In this document: positions 48,276 through 57,768 of the stretch, piece after piece
Numbering within the stretch: the first letter of the stretch is position 1
Layout: the number at the start of each line of letters is the position of its first letter
Origin: Clostridium sp.
GTDB taxonomy: Bacteria > Bacillota > Clostridia > Clostridiales > Clostridiaceae
Assembly (NCBI RefSeq): GCF_017888565.1
Contig: NZ_JAGHFX010000030.1
Span: 42,043 to 106,042 of the forward strand
Direction: 5' to 3'
DNA: 64,000 bases
Position numbers and translations under genes: made by a program
Notes under the pieces: generated by a model
What the model saw: only the letters and a program-made list of their open reading frames with translations
Database searches by the model: none
What the model was told of the DNA's origin: nothing

Positions 48276-49637
48276 TCAATCTTCTTCATAAATAATCTGA
48301 TTTAAAACACTACTTATCTTTTCTTTCGTTTCTTCTAATTCTCTTTCTGGATTTGACATACTTACAATACCAGCTCCAACTCTAAGCCAACTTTCCTTAT
48401 TATTCTGAAAAGCACTTCTTAATACTAATGCGACATCAAGTTCTCCAAAGTTGTTAAGTTTAAATACTCCCCCACTATATAATTCTCTATCATTTTCTTC
48501 CATTCTGGAAATTGCTTCTATACTTTCTTTTTTAGGTATTCCAGTTGCTGTAACAGCTGGAAATAAAGAAGTTAAAGCATCCCATTCATTTAAATTTTCT
48601 TTAAGTCTTCCTTTTAATCTTGATGCTAGATGTTGTACAGTTCCTCTTTCTATAACATCCATAAACTTTATAATCTCAACACTATCTTTTTCACAACAAT
48701 TTTCAAGTTCTTCAAAAGCTAATTTAACAGAAATAGCATGTTCTGCAATTTCTTTTGTATCTGTTAATAATTCCTTCTTTAACCTTTTTCTCTCTTCTAA
48801 GTTTTTACATAATGCCCTTGTTCCTGCAAGTGGAAAAGTATATACATTTTTCTCTCTATCTACTTCTACTACAGTTTCAGGACTAAAACCTATAATTTCT
48901 CTTCCATCAACTTTTATATAATAAGATCTTGCAGGAGTATTTTTTTGACGTCCGTACAAATAACTTTGGTACATGTCTACTCTTTTATTTAATGGTATTT
49001 TTCTGGACAGAATTACTTTTTCATATTCACCATTGTTAATGTCATTTACAGCTTGACTAACGATTTCTTTATATTTATCTTTACCAAAATTAATAATATC
49101 ATCAGAACCATCTGTCATCTCATATTCATTTTTAACAGCCTTAAATTCATATATTAATTTCTCAATAACTGATAAATCTTTTTCATTCTTAGCTTTTATT
49201 AAAATATCACCTGTATTTTTTATATTTATATCAATTTGCGGAAAAATAATTTCAATTAAATTTTTATTATCTAAGTTATTTTTATTCATATATATGTATT
49301 TTGCATAATCAAAATCAATTAATCCATATGCATTCCAATCTTCATCGGATATTCCCTTTAAAATATTTTTTAATTCTTTAGTTAACTCATTGCACTTTAC
49401 TTCTTTTGATTCTGAAGAATTAATAATAAATTTATCTTTCTTAACATCTATTTTAGTTAAAACACCTAAACCAAGATAAATATCAAAATTATTTTCATAT
49501 ATAATAAAATCATTATGTATTTTATTTTTAGTTGCTAGAAAAGTAGCTAATTTTATCAATTCCATTTTTTCTGAAACTACGTGAGTTATTTTTTTTATAT
49601 TTTTATCATATCCATTCTCAAAATTATTTTTTACCAT
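48276..49637 (-). CDS. Salicylate synthase (MbtI/Irp9/YbtS family)
   Basis: 453 residues, the length of single-enzyme salicylate synthases. The chorismate-binding core shows PLAGTRAL, KEIAEHAISVKLAFEEL, MDVIERGTVQHLAS, FPAVTATGIPK and the C-terminal LRVGAGIV, which align well with MbtI. No separate isochorismate-pyruvate lyase (PchB) is in the locus, so the enzyme should convert chorismate through isochorismate to salicylate by itself. It is the first gene of the long siderophore operon, with GGAGAGGGAG before its ATG. Confidence 0.92.
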   Translation of the reverse strand: MVKNNFENGYDKNIKKITHVVSEKMELIKLATFLATKNKIHNDFIIYENNFDIYLGLGVLTKIDVKKDKFIINSSESKEVKCNELTKELKNILKGISDEDWNAYGLIDFDYAKYIYMNKNNLDNKNLIEIIFPQIDINIKNTGDILIKAKNEKDLSVIEKLIYEFKAVKNEYEMTDGSDDIINFGKDKYKEIVSQAVNDINNGEYEKVILSRKIPLNKRVDMYQSYLYGRQKNTPARSYYIKVDGREIIGFSPETVVEVDREKNVYTFPLAGTRALCKNLEERKRLKKELLTDTKEIAEHAISVKLAFEELENCCEKDSVEIIKFMDVIERGTVQHLASRLKGRLKENLNEWDALTSLFPAVTATGIPKKESIEAISRMEENDRELYSGGVFKLNNFGELDVALVLRSAFQNNKESWLRVGAGIVSMSNPERELEETKEKISSVLNQIIYEED

Positions 49638-49659
49638 ATAACATCTCCCTCTCCAATTT

Positions 49660-49695
49660 ATATAAAAGTAAGTTCTATAGTCCTTACTTTTATAT
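49660..49695. repeat. 13-bp inverted repeat just after the siderophore promoter
   Basis: Perfect arms ATATAAAAGTAAG and CTTACTTTTATAT (49660-49672, 49683-49695) with a 10-base spacer. It begins a few bases downstream of the -10 box, so it could be an operator for the DtxR-like regulator or a 5' hairpin in the mRNA. Confidence 0.65.
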
Positions 49696-49700
49696 TTTTT

Positions 49701-49729
49701 AGTGTATCATTTTTGATAAAGATTTTCAA
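49701..49729 (-). promoter_or_regulatory. Promoter of the siderophore operon with overlapping Fur-like box
   Basis: Minus strand: -35 TTGAAA (49724-49729), 17-base spacer, extended -10 TGATACACT (-10 hexamer 49701-49706). A 7-1-7 dyad, TGATAAAGATTTTCA (49714-49728), overlaps the -35 and spacer. It differs from the Bacillus Fur box core TGATAATNATTATCA at two positions. Confidence 0.6.
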
Positions 49730-49845
49730 TATCATTTATTTTAAAAATAATAATCTATTAATTTATACTTTTCTTTATAATACATAAACACATTAATATT
49801 GCTAATAAATAAGTTATCCTTAAAATTTTAAATACTTTCTTTATA

Positions 49846-49891
49846 ATCAAAAAACCTATAGAAGGACTAAATTTTGTCTTTCTATAGGTTT
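49846..49891 (-). terminator. Terminator of the DtxR-like gene
   Basis: A 12-bp perfect stem (49852-49863 and 49880-49891) overlapping the stop codon, followed on the minus strand by TTTT. It makes the regulator a separate transcript from the siderophore operon. Confidence 0.8.
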
Positions 49892-50265
49892 AAGGTATTA
49901 ATTTCTTTTTTAAAATAATTATTTATTTTTTCAAAACTATCATCAGATATAATATGCTCTATTTTACATGCTTCTTTTTCAGCAGTTTCTTCATCTATTC
50001 CAATATGTTTCAATATTTTTGCAAGAAATACATGTTTTCTGTAAATTTTTTTTGCTATTTTCAAACCTGACTGTGTAAATCTTACTATTTTATCTTCTTC
50101 ATAAGTTATATATCCTCTTTCAACTAACCTTTGAATAGCTGCTGCAACTGACGACTTAGCAATTTTCATTTCTTTTGTAATATCCACATTTCTAACATCT
50201 TTTTTTCTTAATGATACTATATATATAGCTTCTAAATAATTTTCTTCTAAAAATAAACTGTGCAT
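49882..50265 (-). CDS. Short DtxR/MntR-family metal-dependent regulator (EqbA-like)
   Basis: 127 residues. The N-terminal winged helix has TKEMKIAKSSVAAAIQRLVERGYITYE; residues 70-120 form the metal-binding/dimerisation domain with the usual HVFLAKIL and CKIEHIISD segments. The SH3-like third domain of long DtxR proteins is missing, as in MntR. In Streptococcus equi the equibactin locus starts with a regulator of this family. It probably represses the siderophore operon when iron is bound; binding to the 49660-49729 region is inferred. Confidence 0.9.
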   Translation of the reverse strand: MHSLFLEENYLEAIYIVSLRKKDVRNVDITKEMKIAKSSVAAAIQRLVERGYITYEEDKIVRFTQSGLKIAKKIYRKHVFLAKILKHIGIDEETAEKEACKIEHIISDDSFEKINNYFKKEINTLNL

Positions 50266-51219
50266 TTTATTCCCTCTCTCAAATATAATATATCTAATTT
50301 CTATATGTCTTTATTTCAATGTATATCATCAGCAATTTATAGTAATTTAACCTAATTTTCCAAATATATATTTAAATATAAAAACACCATTCTCTCCATT
50401 TTATTATAATTTACTATATAATTCTATGTTTTTTTATTTCTAATTTTATAAAATAATTTTTATAAATTTTAAATACATATCAAAACCCATAAATATTATC
50501 TATATAAAATTATTAAATTTAATATTTTAACAATAAACTGTTTTCTTCTTATGTTTTATCGTAAATTTATTTTTTTATTTTTCATTAGTTTTAATATTAA
50601 TTTCTATATAAATTTTAATTTCTTCATTATTTATTATTTTTTTAAATGGCTCTGTTTTAAATAAATGTTGATATTGAACTCAAAAAGAGTGGACAATGCA
50701 CCTTCTCCACTCTTTTCTCACATTTTTATTAAATTTGTGATGTAAATAAATATTTTAATTCAATCAGTGCAAAGCTTTTTTCTTGTATTACATAAATCCA
50801 ATTTGTTCAGCTATCATTTCAGATATGTATAGATTTTGTCTTATAGAGAAAATATATACAATCCTATATTTATTATACTCATAGACCTTGATGATACAAT
50901 ATTATTTGATGAGGTGGATAGAACCTAATTTCTATTGTTTTCTAAACTTTATACTATTTCATTTTTTTAAATCTTCATAAGTTAATCTTATAGTTCCCCC
51001 TTATAAATTAAGTTATAGCTTATAAATAAATTATACAATATATATTAATAGAGTAAATAAATCCATTTTAAAAGAAACTATTTAAAAAATTCCTTATTGT
51101 ATTAATAGTTAATCATAATTCATTTACTCTCGTATATTTATGGGAGATATGCTATTAACTAACAATTTTTTAGTTATAATTATCTCTTTCTTATATCTAA
51201 AAGTGCCCATCCATTTATG
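50266..51219. other. Long non-coding gap between the siderophore locus and the IS remnant
   Basis: About 950 bases, very AT-rich, with no ORF I can support on either strand. It holds the promoter of the DtxR-like gene (a TTGAAA near 50312-50317) and one clear hairpin at 50683-50715. It looks like decayed DNA at a cargo junction. Confidence 0.55.
50683..50716. terminator. Hairpin, possible terminator at the cargo junction
   Basis: An 11-bp perfect inverted repeat, AAAAGAGTGGA and TCCACTCTTTT (50683-50693, 50705-50715). On the minus strand it ends in TTTTTGAG, downstream of the dead transposase. Confidence 0.5.
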
Positions 51220-52089
51220 CTATTTCATATAGTTGCTTAAGTATTTTGTTGCAACCCAATTAAACCTTCTCATCCAACCTTTTAAATTGGAGTGTAGGCT
51301 ATTTATATGTTGAATATGGTATATATCCTCTTTATATCTTCCTATTCTAATTTGCTTATACTCCAATCTAATATCTGTCGAAAATTGAATATAACTTTTG
51401 TGATAATCTGTGCATAGAATAGTTTCATTTTCTATACGGTTATCGTAAAGTTTTTTCAACTACTCAGAAGTCATTCTACCTACACAAAGTAATTCTATAA
51501 TAAAATTATCTTGCCTATCAAAATCAGTTGCAATACACACTTGTTCATTACTAGTCCACCTCTTCTTAACCTATTACCTATTTTACGAGATGGTCTTGTA
51601 ATATTTGATGACTTAGTAGCTTTATATGAGTAGAAGAAGAATACTTAATCAGCTTCTACAACACCATCAACTAAGCCTACTCCAATAAAATCACTAATCC
51701 AATTTAAGCTTGTGCCTCCAAAAGAAACTTGTAACAATATTAATTCCCACTGTTTCAGCACATTTTCTTATAAGGTAGCCATTAAGTGTACATATTGAAT
51801 ACTTAAGTCATTTATCTAATCCCTTTTTTCTTCTATACGTTGCTAAACTTGTAAGATCTGAAAAGCTTTTGTTGTAATCTCTACATAGATATCTTTGAAC
51901 ACCATTATTTTTCCCATTTCAGTGACAACAAACTCTACCTTTAGAAAACCTCATTTCTTTTACTTCTTTAGTTATCTGATTAGCTTTAGAGCTTAAGATT
52001 ACAAATTCCTCTAACTAGGATAATAGTTCCTCTTGCTCCTGCTTCAGTAATTATTTTGCCTGTGCTAATAATTCTGAAACATTGCTCAT
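51220..52089 (-). pseudogene. Dead IS1595-family (ISXO2-like) transposase
   Basis: The minus strand has an ATG at 52089 and a frame recognisable across about 290 codons but interrupted by several stops and frameshifts. The C-terminal 79 codons remain open and include HIQHINSLHSNLKGWMRRF, the typical end of the ISXO2-like DDE domain. A Cys-rich zinc segment (RVCCH) is also visible upstream. Many stops fall where Trp or Gln is expected (TGA for TGG, TAG for CAG). It marks the border between the siderophore and restriction cargo. Confidence 0.8.
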
Positions 52090-52216
52090 AGATACTCCAC
52101 CTAAAGTCGTTATACTTATATTATAATCAATTTTCACAAATATATCACTAGTCAACACTTAATTAAAACAGCACCTTTTAAATTAAAAATACAATTTTTC
52201 TATTTAATTCATAAAA

Positions 52217-55200
52217 CTATAATGTATTTTCTCTTATTTCGTTTATAGTTTTTATAAGTTTTGCTCTTTCACTAACATTATTCGGGAATAAATCTATTAT
52301 ACTCCCAACACTTCTGAATGGATCTTCTGTTAAAATCTTATTATCTTCTATAAATCCATTCTTAACAATATAATCAACAATAAGCTTAACAAAGTGTATT
52401 TGTGAACTATTGAAACTTTTATTATTTAAGAATTCTGAGAAAGCTTCATTAGCAGCATTTCTATCTAATCCTAGTATTTTTCTTACTAATTGAGTTACTG
52501 GTGTTTTTCCATATTCTTTTTCATATTCTTCTTTGCTTCCAAGTTCATTAAATAGAACTTTTTCTAATGTTTGTATATCTTGCTCAGTTAATTTTTTATT
52601 GTTTCTAAGTTTGTATATAGCTAACTCATCTTTATGTTCTTTTAGATAAAATTCAACTTTCTTTCTATAACTTTTAAGGTCATTAACATTGTACATTGAT
52701 GAGTGGCTTTCTTCTGATATTATTGAATCACTAAATTCTGTGTAATATATTCCTTGAGTGCTTTTTTCTAAATACTTTATTAAATCTCTTAAAGCCTCTC
52801 TCACATTCTCCATATCAAATATATCGGCACATTCCCAGAATTCAGGCTCTACTATTCTTTCTATAATAGCTTTCTTTTCTTTTATCTCTGGTATTGTTCC
52901 TAACTTAGATAACTTATCAGCTGTTTCCATTACTGACTTTATACCCTTCTTGAAAACAATATTTTGTAAGTTAGCTAACTGAATCACATATATAAGTAAA
53001 TCAAATCTTTTAGCTAGTTCATCATCATTTATAGATTTAATTATTGGAGATATATGTTTTTTAATCTCATTTTGCTCTATGGCACCAATAGCATTCCAAG
53101 CCTTCTCATCTTTATACTTATGAACAACACCTATGTTCATTCTAACTAAATAACTTTCATCATTTAACGCTTGTACAGATTTTATTAATTCTCCTAACAA
53201 TTCATTTCTATAATTAACATACTTTTCATCATCTTGATATTTTATATCTTGAAGTTCTTTAACTATATCAACTTTTACATTAAATAATCTTTCTGTAAGA
53301 CTTTCTACTTTATTACCTTCAAAACCTTTAGGATTAACTCTAAAGAATTCAAAGTTATTACAGAAATCAAATATTAAGAACTCTTCTTTATCAAAACCTA
53401 TTCCAAGTAAGTCAGGACACAATCTAGTTCCCCTACCTATCATCTGCCAGAACTTAGTTTTACTTCTTACTTTTTTGAAGAATACAAGATTTAATATCTC
53501 TGGTATATCTATTCCTGTATCAAGCATATCTACTGAAACAGCTATTTGTGGCATTTTATATTTATCTGAAAAATCATCTATTATATTTTCAACATAAGGA
53601 GTTTTATGTTCTACAACTCTTGCAAATGTTCCCCCATACTCTGGATAAAGCTTATTAAATCTTTCAACTATAGATTTAGCATGTCTAGAATTCTTAGCAA
53701 AAATTATTGTTTTACCAAGTTTTTCTCCACCTTCAATTTTCAAGCCATCAGTCATAAGTTTATTTAAAACTAAGTCTATTGTATCAGTATTGAATAACCA
53801 TTGATTTATAGCAGAACTACTTATTTCATCTCCAATATTTTCATCATCATCAAACATCATTTCATACTCTTCTTTTTCTTCTTGGCTTAAGTCATCATAC
53901 TTAATTCCACCTTCAAGAATTTTAGATTTAATTTCAATAGTTCTATAATCAACTAAATACCTATCTTCTACAGCCTTTTCATACTCATATGCATAAGTCG
54001 GTACTCCTTTTTCAAGATTGAATATATCATAAGTATTTTTATCTATCTCATCTCTTGGAGTAGCAGTTAATCCTATTAAATAAGCATCAAAATAATCAAA
54101 TACTGATTTATATTTCTTATAAATACTTCTATGTGATTCATCAATTATTATTAAATCAAAATGCCCTGGAGTAAATAGTCTATCTCCATCTTTAGATTTA
54201 GTATCGTCTATGGCATTCATCATTGTAGGATAAGTTGAAAAAACCATTCTTGATTCTTCTGGATTATCTCTACTATCTAATAAATCACATAGTGATAGAT
54301 TAGGTAATAGTTTAGAGAAGTTTTTCTTAGCTTGTTTAACTAGCGCTTTTCTATCTGCTAAGAATAAAACATTTTTTACCCAGTTATGTCTTGATAAAAC
54401 ATCAACTATAGAAATAGCAGTCCTTGTTTTACCTGTTCCAGTTGCACAAACTAATAGAGCTGTTCTTTGATTTCTTTCAAAAGCTTCTGCTACTGAAGTA
54501 ATTGCTTCCTTTTGATAATATCTATTTGATATTTCATCACTAATCTTTATATCTTTTAAACTTTTCTTAGATGTTCTTCTATCTATCATCAATTGAAGTT
54601 CTGATTTTTTATAGAATCCAAATACTTCTCTATCTCCACAGTCATCCCATATATAATATCTAAATCCATTAGTTAAGAATATTACTGGTCTTTGATTATA
54701 CTGTTTTTCTAAACAATCAGCATAAAGTTTAGCTTGTTGTTGCCCCTTCTTTTCATCAACGCTTGTCCTCTTAGCTTCAACCACAGCTAAAGGTTTTCCA
54801 TTATCTCCATAAAGAACATAGTCAACATATCCTAATCCTGATTCATTTGGCATTCCATTTACTTCTACTTCTATTTGAATATCCTTACCAAAAGTCCACC
54901 CAGATAATTTTAACTCTACATCAATATACCTTTTTCTAGTTTCAGCTTCACTTATCTTATCCACTTTAAAAGTATTATTTGCTGTATTCTCTTTTCTCTT
55001 CTCAGTTCCAAGTTTTCTTTTCTCTTTATTTTCATCAATTACTTCTTCAAGCTTTCTATCCTTAGAGCTTAATTTTTCATAAAGATTATTAAGTTCCTCT
55101 GGTCTAGTTCTTTTATTGTCACCTTCATGAAGTAAACTTTCATCAAAATTAGTAGCAGTATAATTATCTGCATAGCAATAATCTATCCAACTAACAAATT

Positions 55201-55549
55201 GATGTAAATTGTGTAATGATAGTATAGCTTCCTCTCTACTAATAGGTTTATTAGTATGAACAGCTACATTTCCAAGCTTTATTATGTACTTTAAAATATT
55301 AAACATACTTGAATCAATAAGCTCACGAAAACTTTCATTATGAATTAATGAACTTATACTATCTTGGTATGGTAAAACTAACTCTGAATCATTACCATAA
55401 ACCCATTTAACAGCAAGTTCTAAAGCTCTTCTTGATAAAATTGCACAAGTAGCTGGACTTACAATAATACTCTTTTCAGCTTCGAAGCATTGTGCCCTAA
55501 ATCCATCAAACTGCTTCTTACCTTTTAAAAATTCAAAATTTCTCCCCAT
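52217..55549 (-). CDS. hsdR: Type I restriction enzyme R subunit
   Basis: 1110 residues. An N-terminal DUF4145 domain (1-130) precedes the HSDR nuclease region with the VEAKRTS motif. A superfamily 2 helicase follows with Walker A CATGTGKT, DESH and the later MLDTGIDIPE and QMIGRGTR motifs. A C-terminal EcoEI-type domain completes it. It cleaves unmodified foreign DNA after translocation by the complex with HsdM and HsdS. It is the last gene of the locus, separated from the upstream genes by a terminator, so it is probably expressed from its own promoter. Confidence 0.95.
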   Translation of the reverse strand: MGRNFEFLKGKKQFDGFRAQCFEAEKSIIVSPATCAILSRRALELAVKWVYGNDSELVLPYQDSISSLIHNESFRELIDSSMFNILKYIIKLGNVAVHTNKPISREEAILSLHNLHQFVSWIDYCYADNYTATNFDESLLHEGDNKRTRPEELNNLYEKLSSKDRKLEEVIDENKEKRKLGTEKRKENTANNTFKVDKISEAETRKRYIDVELKLSGWTFGKDIQIEVEVNGMPNESGLGYVDYVLYGDNGKPLAVVEAKRTSVDEKKGQQQAKLYADCLEKQYNQRPVIFLTNGFRYYIWDDCGDREVFGFYKKSELQLMIDRRTSKKSLKDIKISDEISNRYYQKEAITSVAEAFERNQRTALLVCATGTGKTRTAISIVDVLSRHNWVKNVLFLADRKALVKQAKKNFSKLLPNLSLCDLLDSRDNPEESRMVFSTYPTMMNAIDDTKSKDGDRLFTPGHFDLIIIDESHRSIYKKYKSVFDYFDAYLIGLTATPRDEIDKNTYDIFNLEKGVPTYAYEYEKAVEDRYLVDYRTIEIKSKILEGGIKYDDLSQEEKEEYEMMFDDDENIGDEISSSAINQWLFNTDTIDLVLNKLMTDGLKIEGGEKLGKTIIFAKNSRHAKSIVERFNKLYPEYGGTFARVVEHKTPYVENIIDDFSDKYKMPQIAVSVDMLDTGIDIPEILNLVFFKKVRSKTKFWQMIGRGTRLCPDLLGIGFDKEEFLIFDFCNNFEFFRVNPKGFEGNKVESLTERLFNVKVDIVKELQDIKYQDDEKYVNYRNELLGELIKSVQALNDESYLVRMNIGVVHKYKDEKAWNAIGAIEQNEIKKHISPIIKSINDDELAKRFDLLIYVIQLANLQNIVFKKGIKSVMETADKLSKLGTIPEIKEKKAIIERIVEPEFWECADIFDMENVREALRDLIKYLEKSTQGIYYTEFSDSIISEESHSSMYNVNDLKSYRKKVEFYLKEHKDELAIYKLRNNKKLTEQDIQTLEKVLFNELGSKEEYEKEYGKTPVTQLVRKILGLDRNAANEAFSEFLNNKSFNSSQIHFVKLIVDYIVKNGFIEDNKILTEDPFRSVGSIIDLFPNNVSERAKLIKTINEIRENTL

Positions 55550-55642
55550 TAAACTTCTCCTCAGATTTTTATATTAAAATGTATTAATTCCTAATTATAG
55601 TAAAATTATATCAATTTATACATTATTAAATCAAATAAAAAA

Positions 55643-55669
55643 GATAGCTAAGCTTTTAACTTAACTATC
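55643..55669 (-). terminator. Terminator between the broken acetyltransferase gene and hsdR
   Basis: A 10-bp stem with one mismatch (55643-55652, 55660-55669) is followed on the minus strand by TTTTTTATTTG. It separates hsdR from the hsdM-hsdS transcript. Confidence 0.7.
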
Positions 55670-55676
55670 TAAACAT

Positions 55677-56180
55677 TTATAATTCTAAAACTTTTATCGG
55701 CATTTTAGGTGTTGATTTACTTTTATAAAAATTCACTAACTCATCTATCTCAAGTGAATTGTCTTTGCTTTCTCCTTGAAATACAGGTGCATTGGGATTA
55801 GGCGTAACTCTTATACATTAATACTTATGTTTTATAGCATATTCTTTAAACCTATCTAAGTAATAAGATGCTATCCCTTTTCTTCTTAAGTTAAAATCAT
55901 TAACATTTAATAATTCTAGCTTAACGCTTGGTAACTCATTAGTTAGCATTAATAAAGATTTAGGTCTTGCAAAAAACTCCATAGTAAATATTTCTATGTC
56001 ATTAGTAAAATCATATAAACAAAATTTTACAGACTCCTTTTCACAATGTAATTCTACAAAAGAGCCTTTTTCCTTATTAATTTCACTTGAATTAAAGACA
56101 AACTTTATATTTCTGCCTTTTAGCTCATCTATATTAGGAATTCCCCATGATTCTATTTCATTTCTCATATTATTATCCAT
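55677..56180 (-). pseudogene. GNAT-type acetyltransferase-like gene broken by one TAA
   Basis: From the ATG at 56180 the frame runs 120 codons (acetyl-CoA loop RRKGIASYYLDR near the end), meets TAA, and then continues open for 46 more codons with CIRVTPNPNAPVFQGE. The total, 168 codons, is a whole number with no frameshift. The residues after the stop look like the natural end of the protein. It is either a recent nonsense mutant or a sequencing artefact. Confidence 0.75.
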
Positions 56181-56200
56181 ATAACCTTTATTCCCCTAAC

Positions 56201-56506
56201 TTAAATCTTATATCCATAATCTCTTAATCTATATTTGCAAATGTTTTTTTCTTCTTCAGTAAAAAGTTCATCATACTTTCCACTTACTATAAGCGCCTCT
56301 AAAGATAAATCCAATCTATTATTTTCCCATAAAGCTATAAATCCCTCTGTATTAGAATCTTTATTTATAAGAGTTTTAGATGTTATTAAAGCTCCTTTAT
56401 CATTTATCATTTGCAAGAATCTACGAGCCTTATATCCATAACTTTCTTATGCCTTTTTATAGATATCAACCATATCTTTATATAAATTCAACTCAAATTC
56501 CTTCAC
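56201..56506 (-). pseudogene. Type I RM-associated small gene broken by one TAA
   Basis: From a GTG at 56506 behind AAGGAG the frame reads VKEFELNLYKDMVDIYKKA, then TAA, then ESYGYKARRFLQMINDKGAL and on to 56201. The joined 101 residues resemble the small conserved proteins found beside hsdS/hsdM in many Firmicutes, with an LFTEEE segment near the end. The function is unknown. The next ATG after the stop could start a shorter protein at 56416. Confidence 0.72.
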
Positions 56507-56531
56507 TAATACCTTCTCCTTCAATCTTATA

Positions 56532-57767
56532 TTAATTAAATAGCTCTCCCTTAAATGCTTTTTGCATCAAAGAATTAAAATTATCTTCTAATTCTTTTAA
56601 ACTATTCTCCATTTTAAATTTCAATTTGTCTACTTGATTAACATAGCTAACAAACTTCTTTTGCTTTTCTATCGGTGGAAAAATAATAGGAAAATCTTCT
56701 ATATGTTCTTTATTTAACTGTCTTTTATCAATTCCTCCAACACAGACACTTCTGATATATCCTCTATATTCTTTACTTGTAAGAATATACAAAACAAACT
56801 CATTAATTATTTGTTCTTGAAGCCTTATTAAATATACGTGTCCATTAATATTGGCACTATCATCTTCTCCTAAAAACATTGCTGCTCTACCTAAACTACT
56901 ATTTTCTGTATTTATTCTACCTGTTTTAGTCATTAGTATATCTTTATTTTTTAAACTACTTTTTTTCATTTTATTATGTGTTGCTTGGTCTATATAAGCT
57001 ACATCATCTAATAATAATTTGTTTTTCCATACATTTTGACTTCTTAAAAACATAATTCCACTTTCAACATAAACTTGTTCTCCACCTTTTGGTGTGTTTC
57101 CACTCATTATATTAACTGAAATATCTTTCATTTTTTTAACCTCCCACTTCATGGGATTATTTATTGGGTCACCAAACATCTCTATAAATTTCGATTTAAT
57201 TAATAAATCTAATTCTTCTATTTGTTTTTTTCTTTTGTCTATTAATTCTTGTGATTTATCTAATATTTCAACTACTTTTCTTTGAATTTCTATATTTGAA
57301 ATTGGAATTTTCAAATTTAATATTTGTTCTTTACCGATATTTATTTGTAAACCTCCACCAGCAAATTTCTTATAATAAGGCTTATGCTGAGGTAAGCTTA
57401 ATGAATATTTTAAATAGTATTTATCAACTAATTTATCATCTAAAATTATTAATTTTCCTACACGTTGATTTAACAATAAAGTATTCCCTTTAGTCTCAAC
57501 AATAGTTGGCACCCCTAAAATTTTAGGATCATTTGCCAAATCTGTCATAGCAATTATGAGGTCACCATCATTTAAAATATATTCTTTATATCTTTCAACA
57601 AAATTTTCTGGCAAATACTTAGGATTATACATTATATCAAATTTTGCATTTGGTCTTATATTACTCATTCTACAATTTAATACTGTTGAGCTATCAATAT
57701 AATCACTTGATTTAAAAGCAAATCCATTTTGTAAATCACATATATCTTTTAACTTAATATACTTCAT
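56532..57767 (-). CDS. hsdS: Type I restriction-modification specificity subunit
   Basis: About 411 residues. Two target-recognition domains each followed by a coiled-coil spacer: the first half ends with QRKVVEILDKSQELIDKRKKQIEEL, the second with KQKKFVSYVNQVDKLK. This repeat layout is typical of HsdS. The ATG at 57767 follows the HsdM stop by one base with GAGGTG as ribosome site. It sets the bipartite DNA target. The target cannot be read from sequence by eye. Confidence 0.94.
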   Translation of the reverse strand: MKYIKLKDICDLQNGFAFKSSDYIDSSTVLNCRMSNIRPNAKFDIMYNPKYLPENFVERYKEYILNDGDLIIAMTDLANDPKILGVPTIVETKGNTLLLNQRVGKLIILDDKLVDKYYLKYSLSLPQHKPYYKKFAGGGLQINIGKEQILNLKIPISNIEIQRKVVEILDKSQELIDKRKKQIEELDLLIKSKFIEMFGDPINNPMKWEVKKMKDISVNIMSGNTPKGGEQVYVESGIMFLRSQNVWKNKLLLDDVAYIDQATHNKMKKSSLKNKDILMTKTGRINTENSSLGRAAMFLGEDDSANINGHVYLIRLQEQIINEFVLYILTSKEYRGYIRSVCVGGIDKRQLNKEHIEDFPIIFPPIEKQKKFVSYVNQVDKLKFKMENSLKELEDNFNSLMQKAFKGELFN

Positions 57768-57768
57768 T

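Noticed and set aside
48451..48921. 156-codon plus-strand ORF
   Set aside because: It lies antisense within the salicylate synthase core, has no ribosome site and resembles no family; the minus-strand protein explains the openness.
44232..49637. A 2,3-dihydroxybenzoate (catechol) siderophore
   Set aside because: No isochorismatase or EntA-type dehydrogenase is present, and the chorismate enzyme resembles MbtI-type salicylate synthase.
50866..50933. Short HAD-phosphatase-like stretch (IDLDDTILFDE) on the plus strand
   Set aside because: Only about 20 codons, no start, no ribosome site and no further HAD motifs; chance cannot be excluded.
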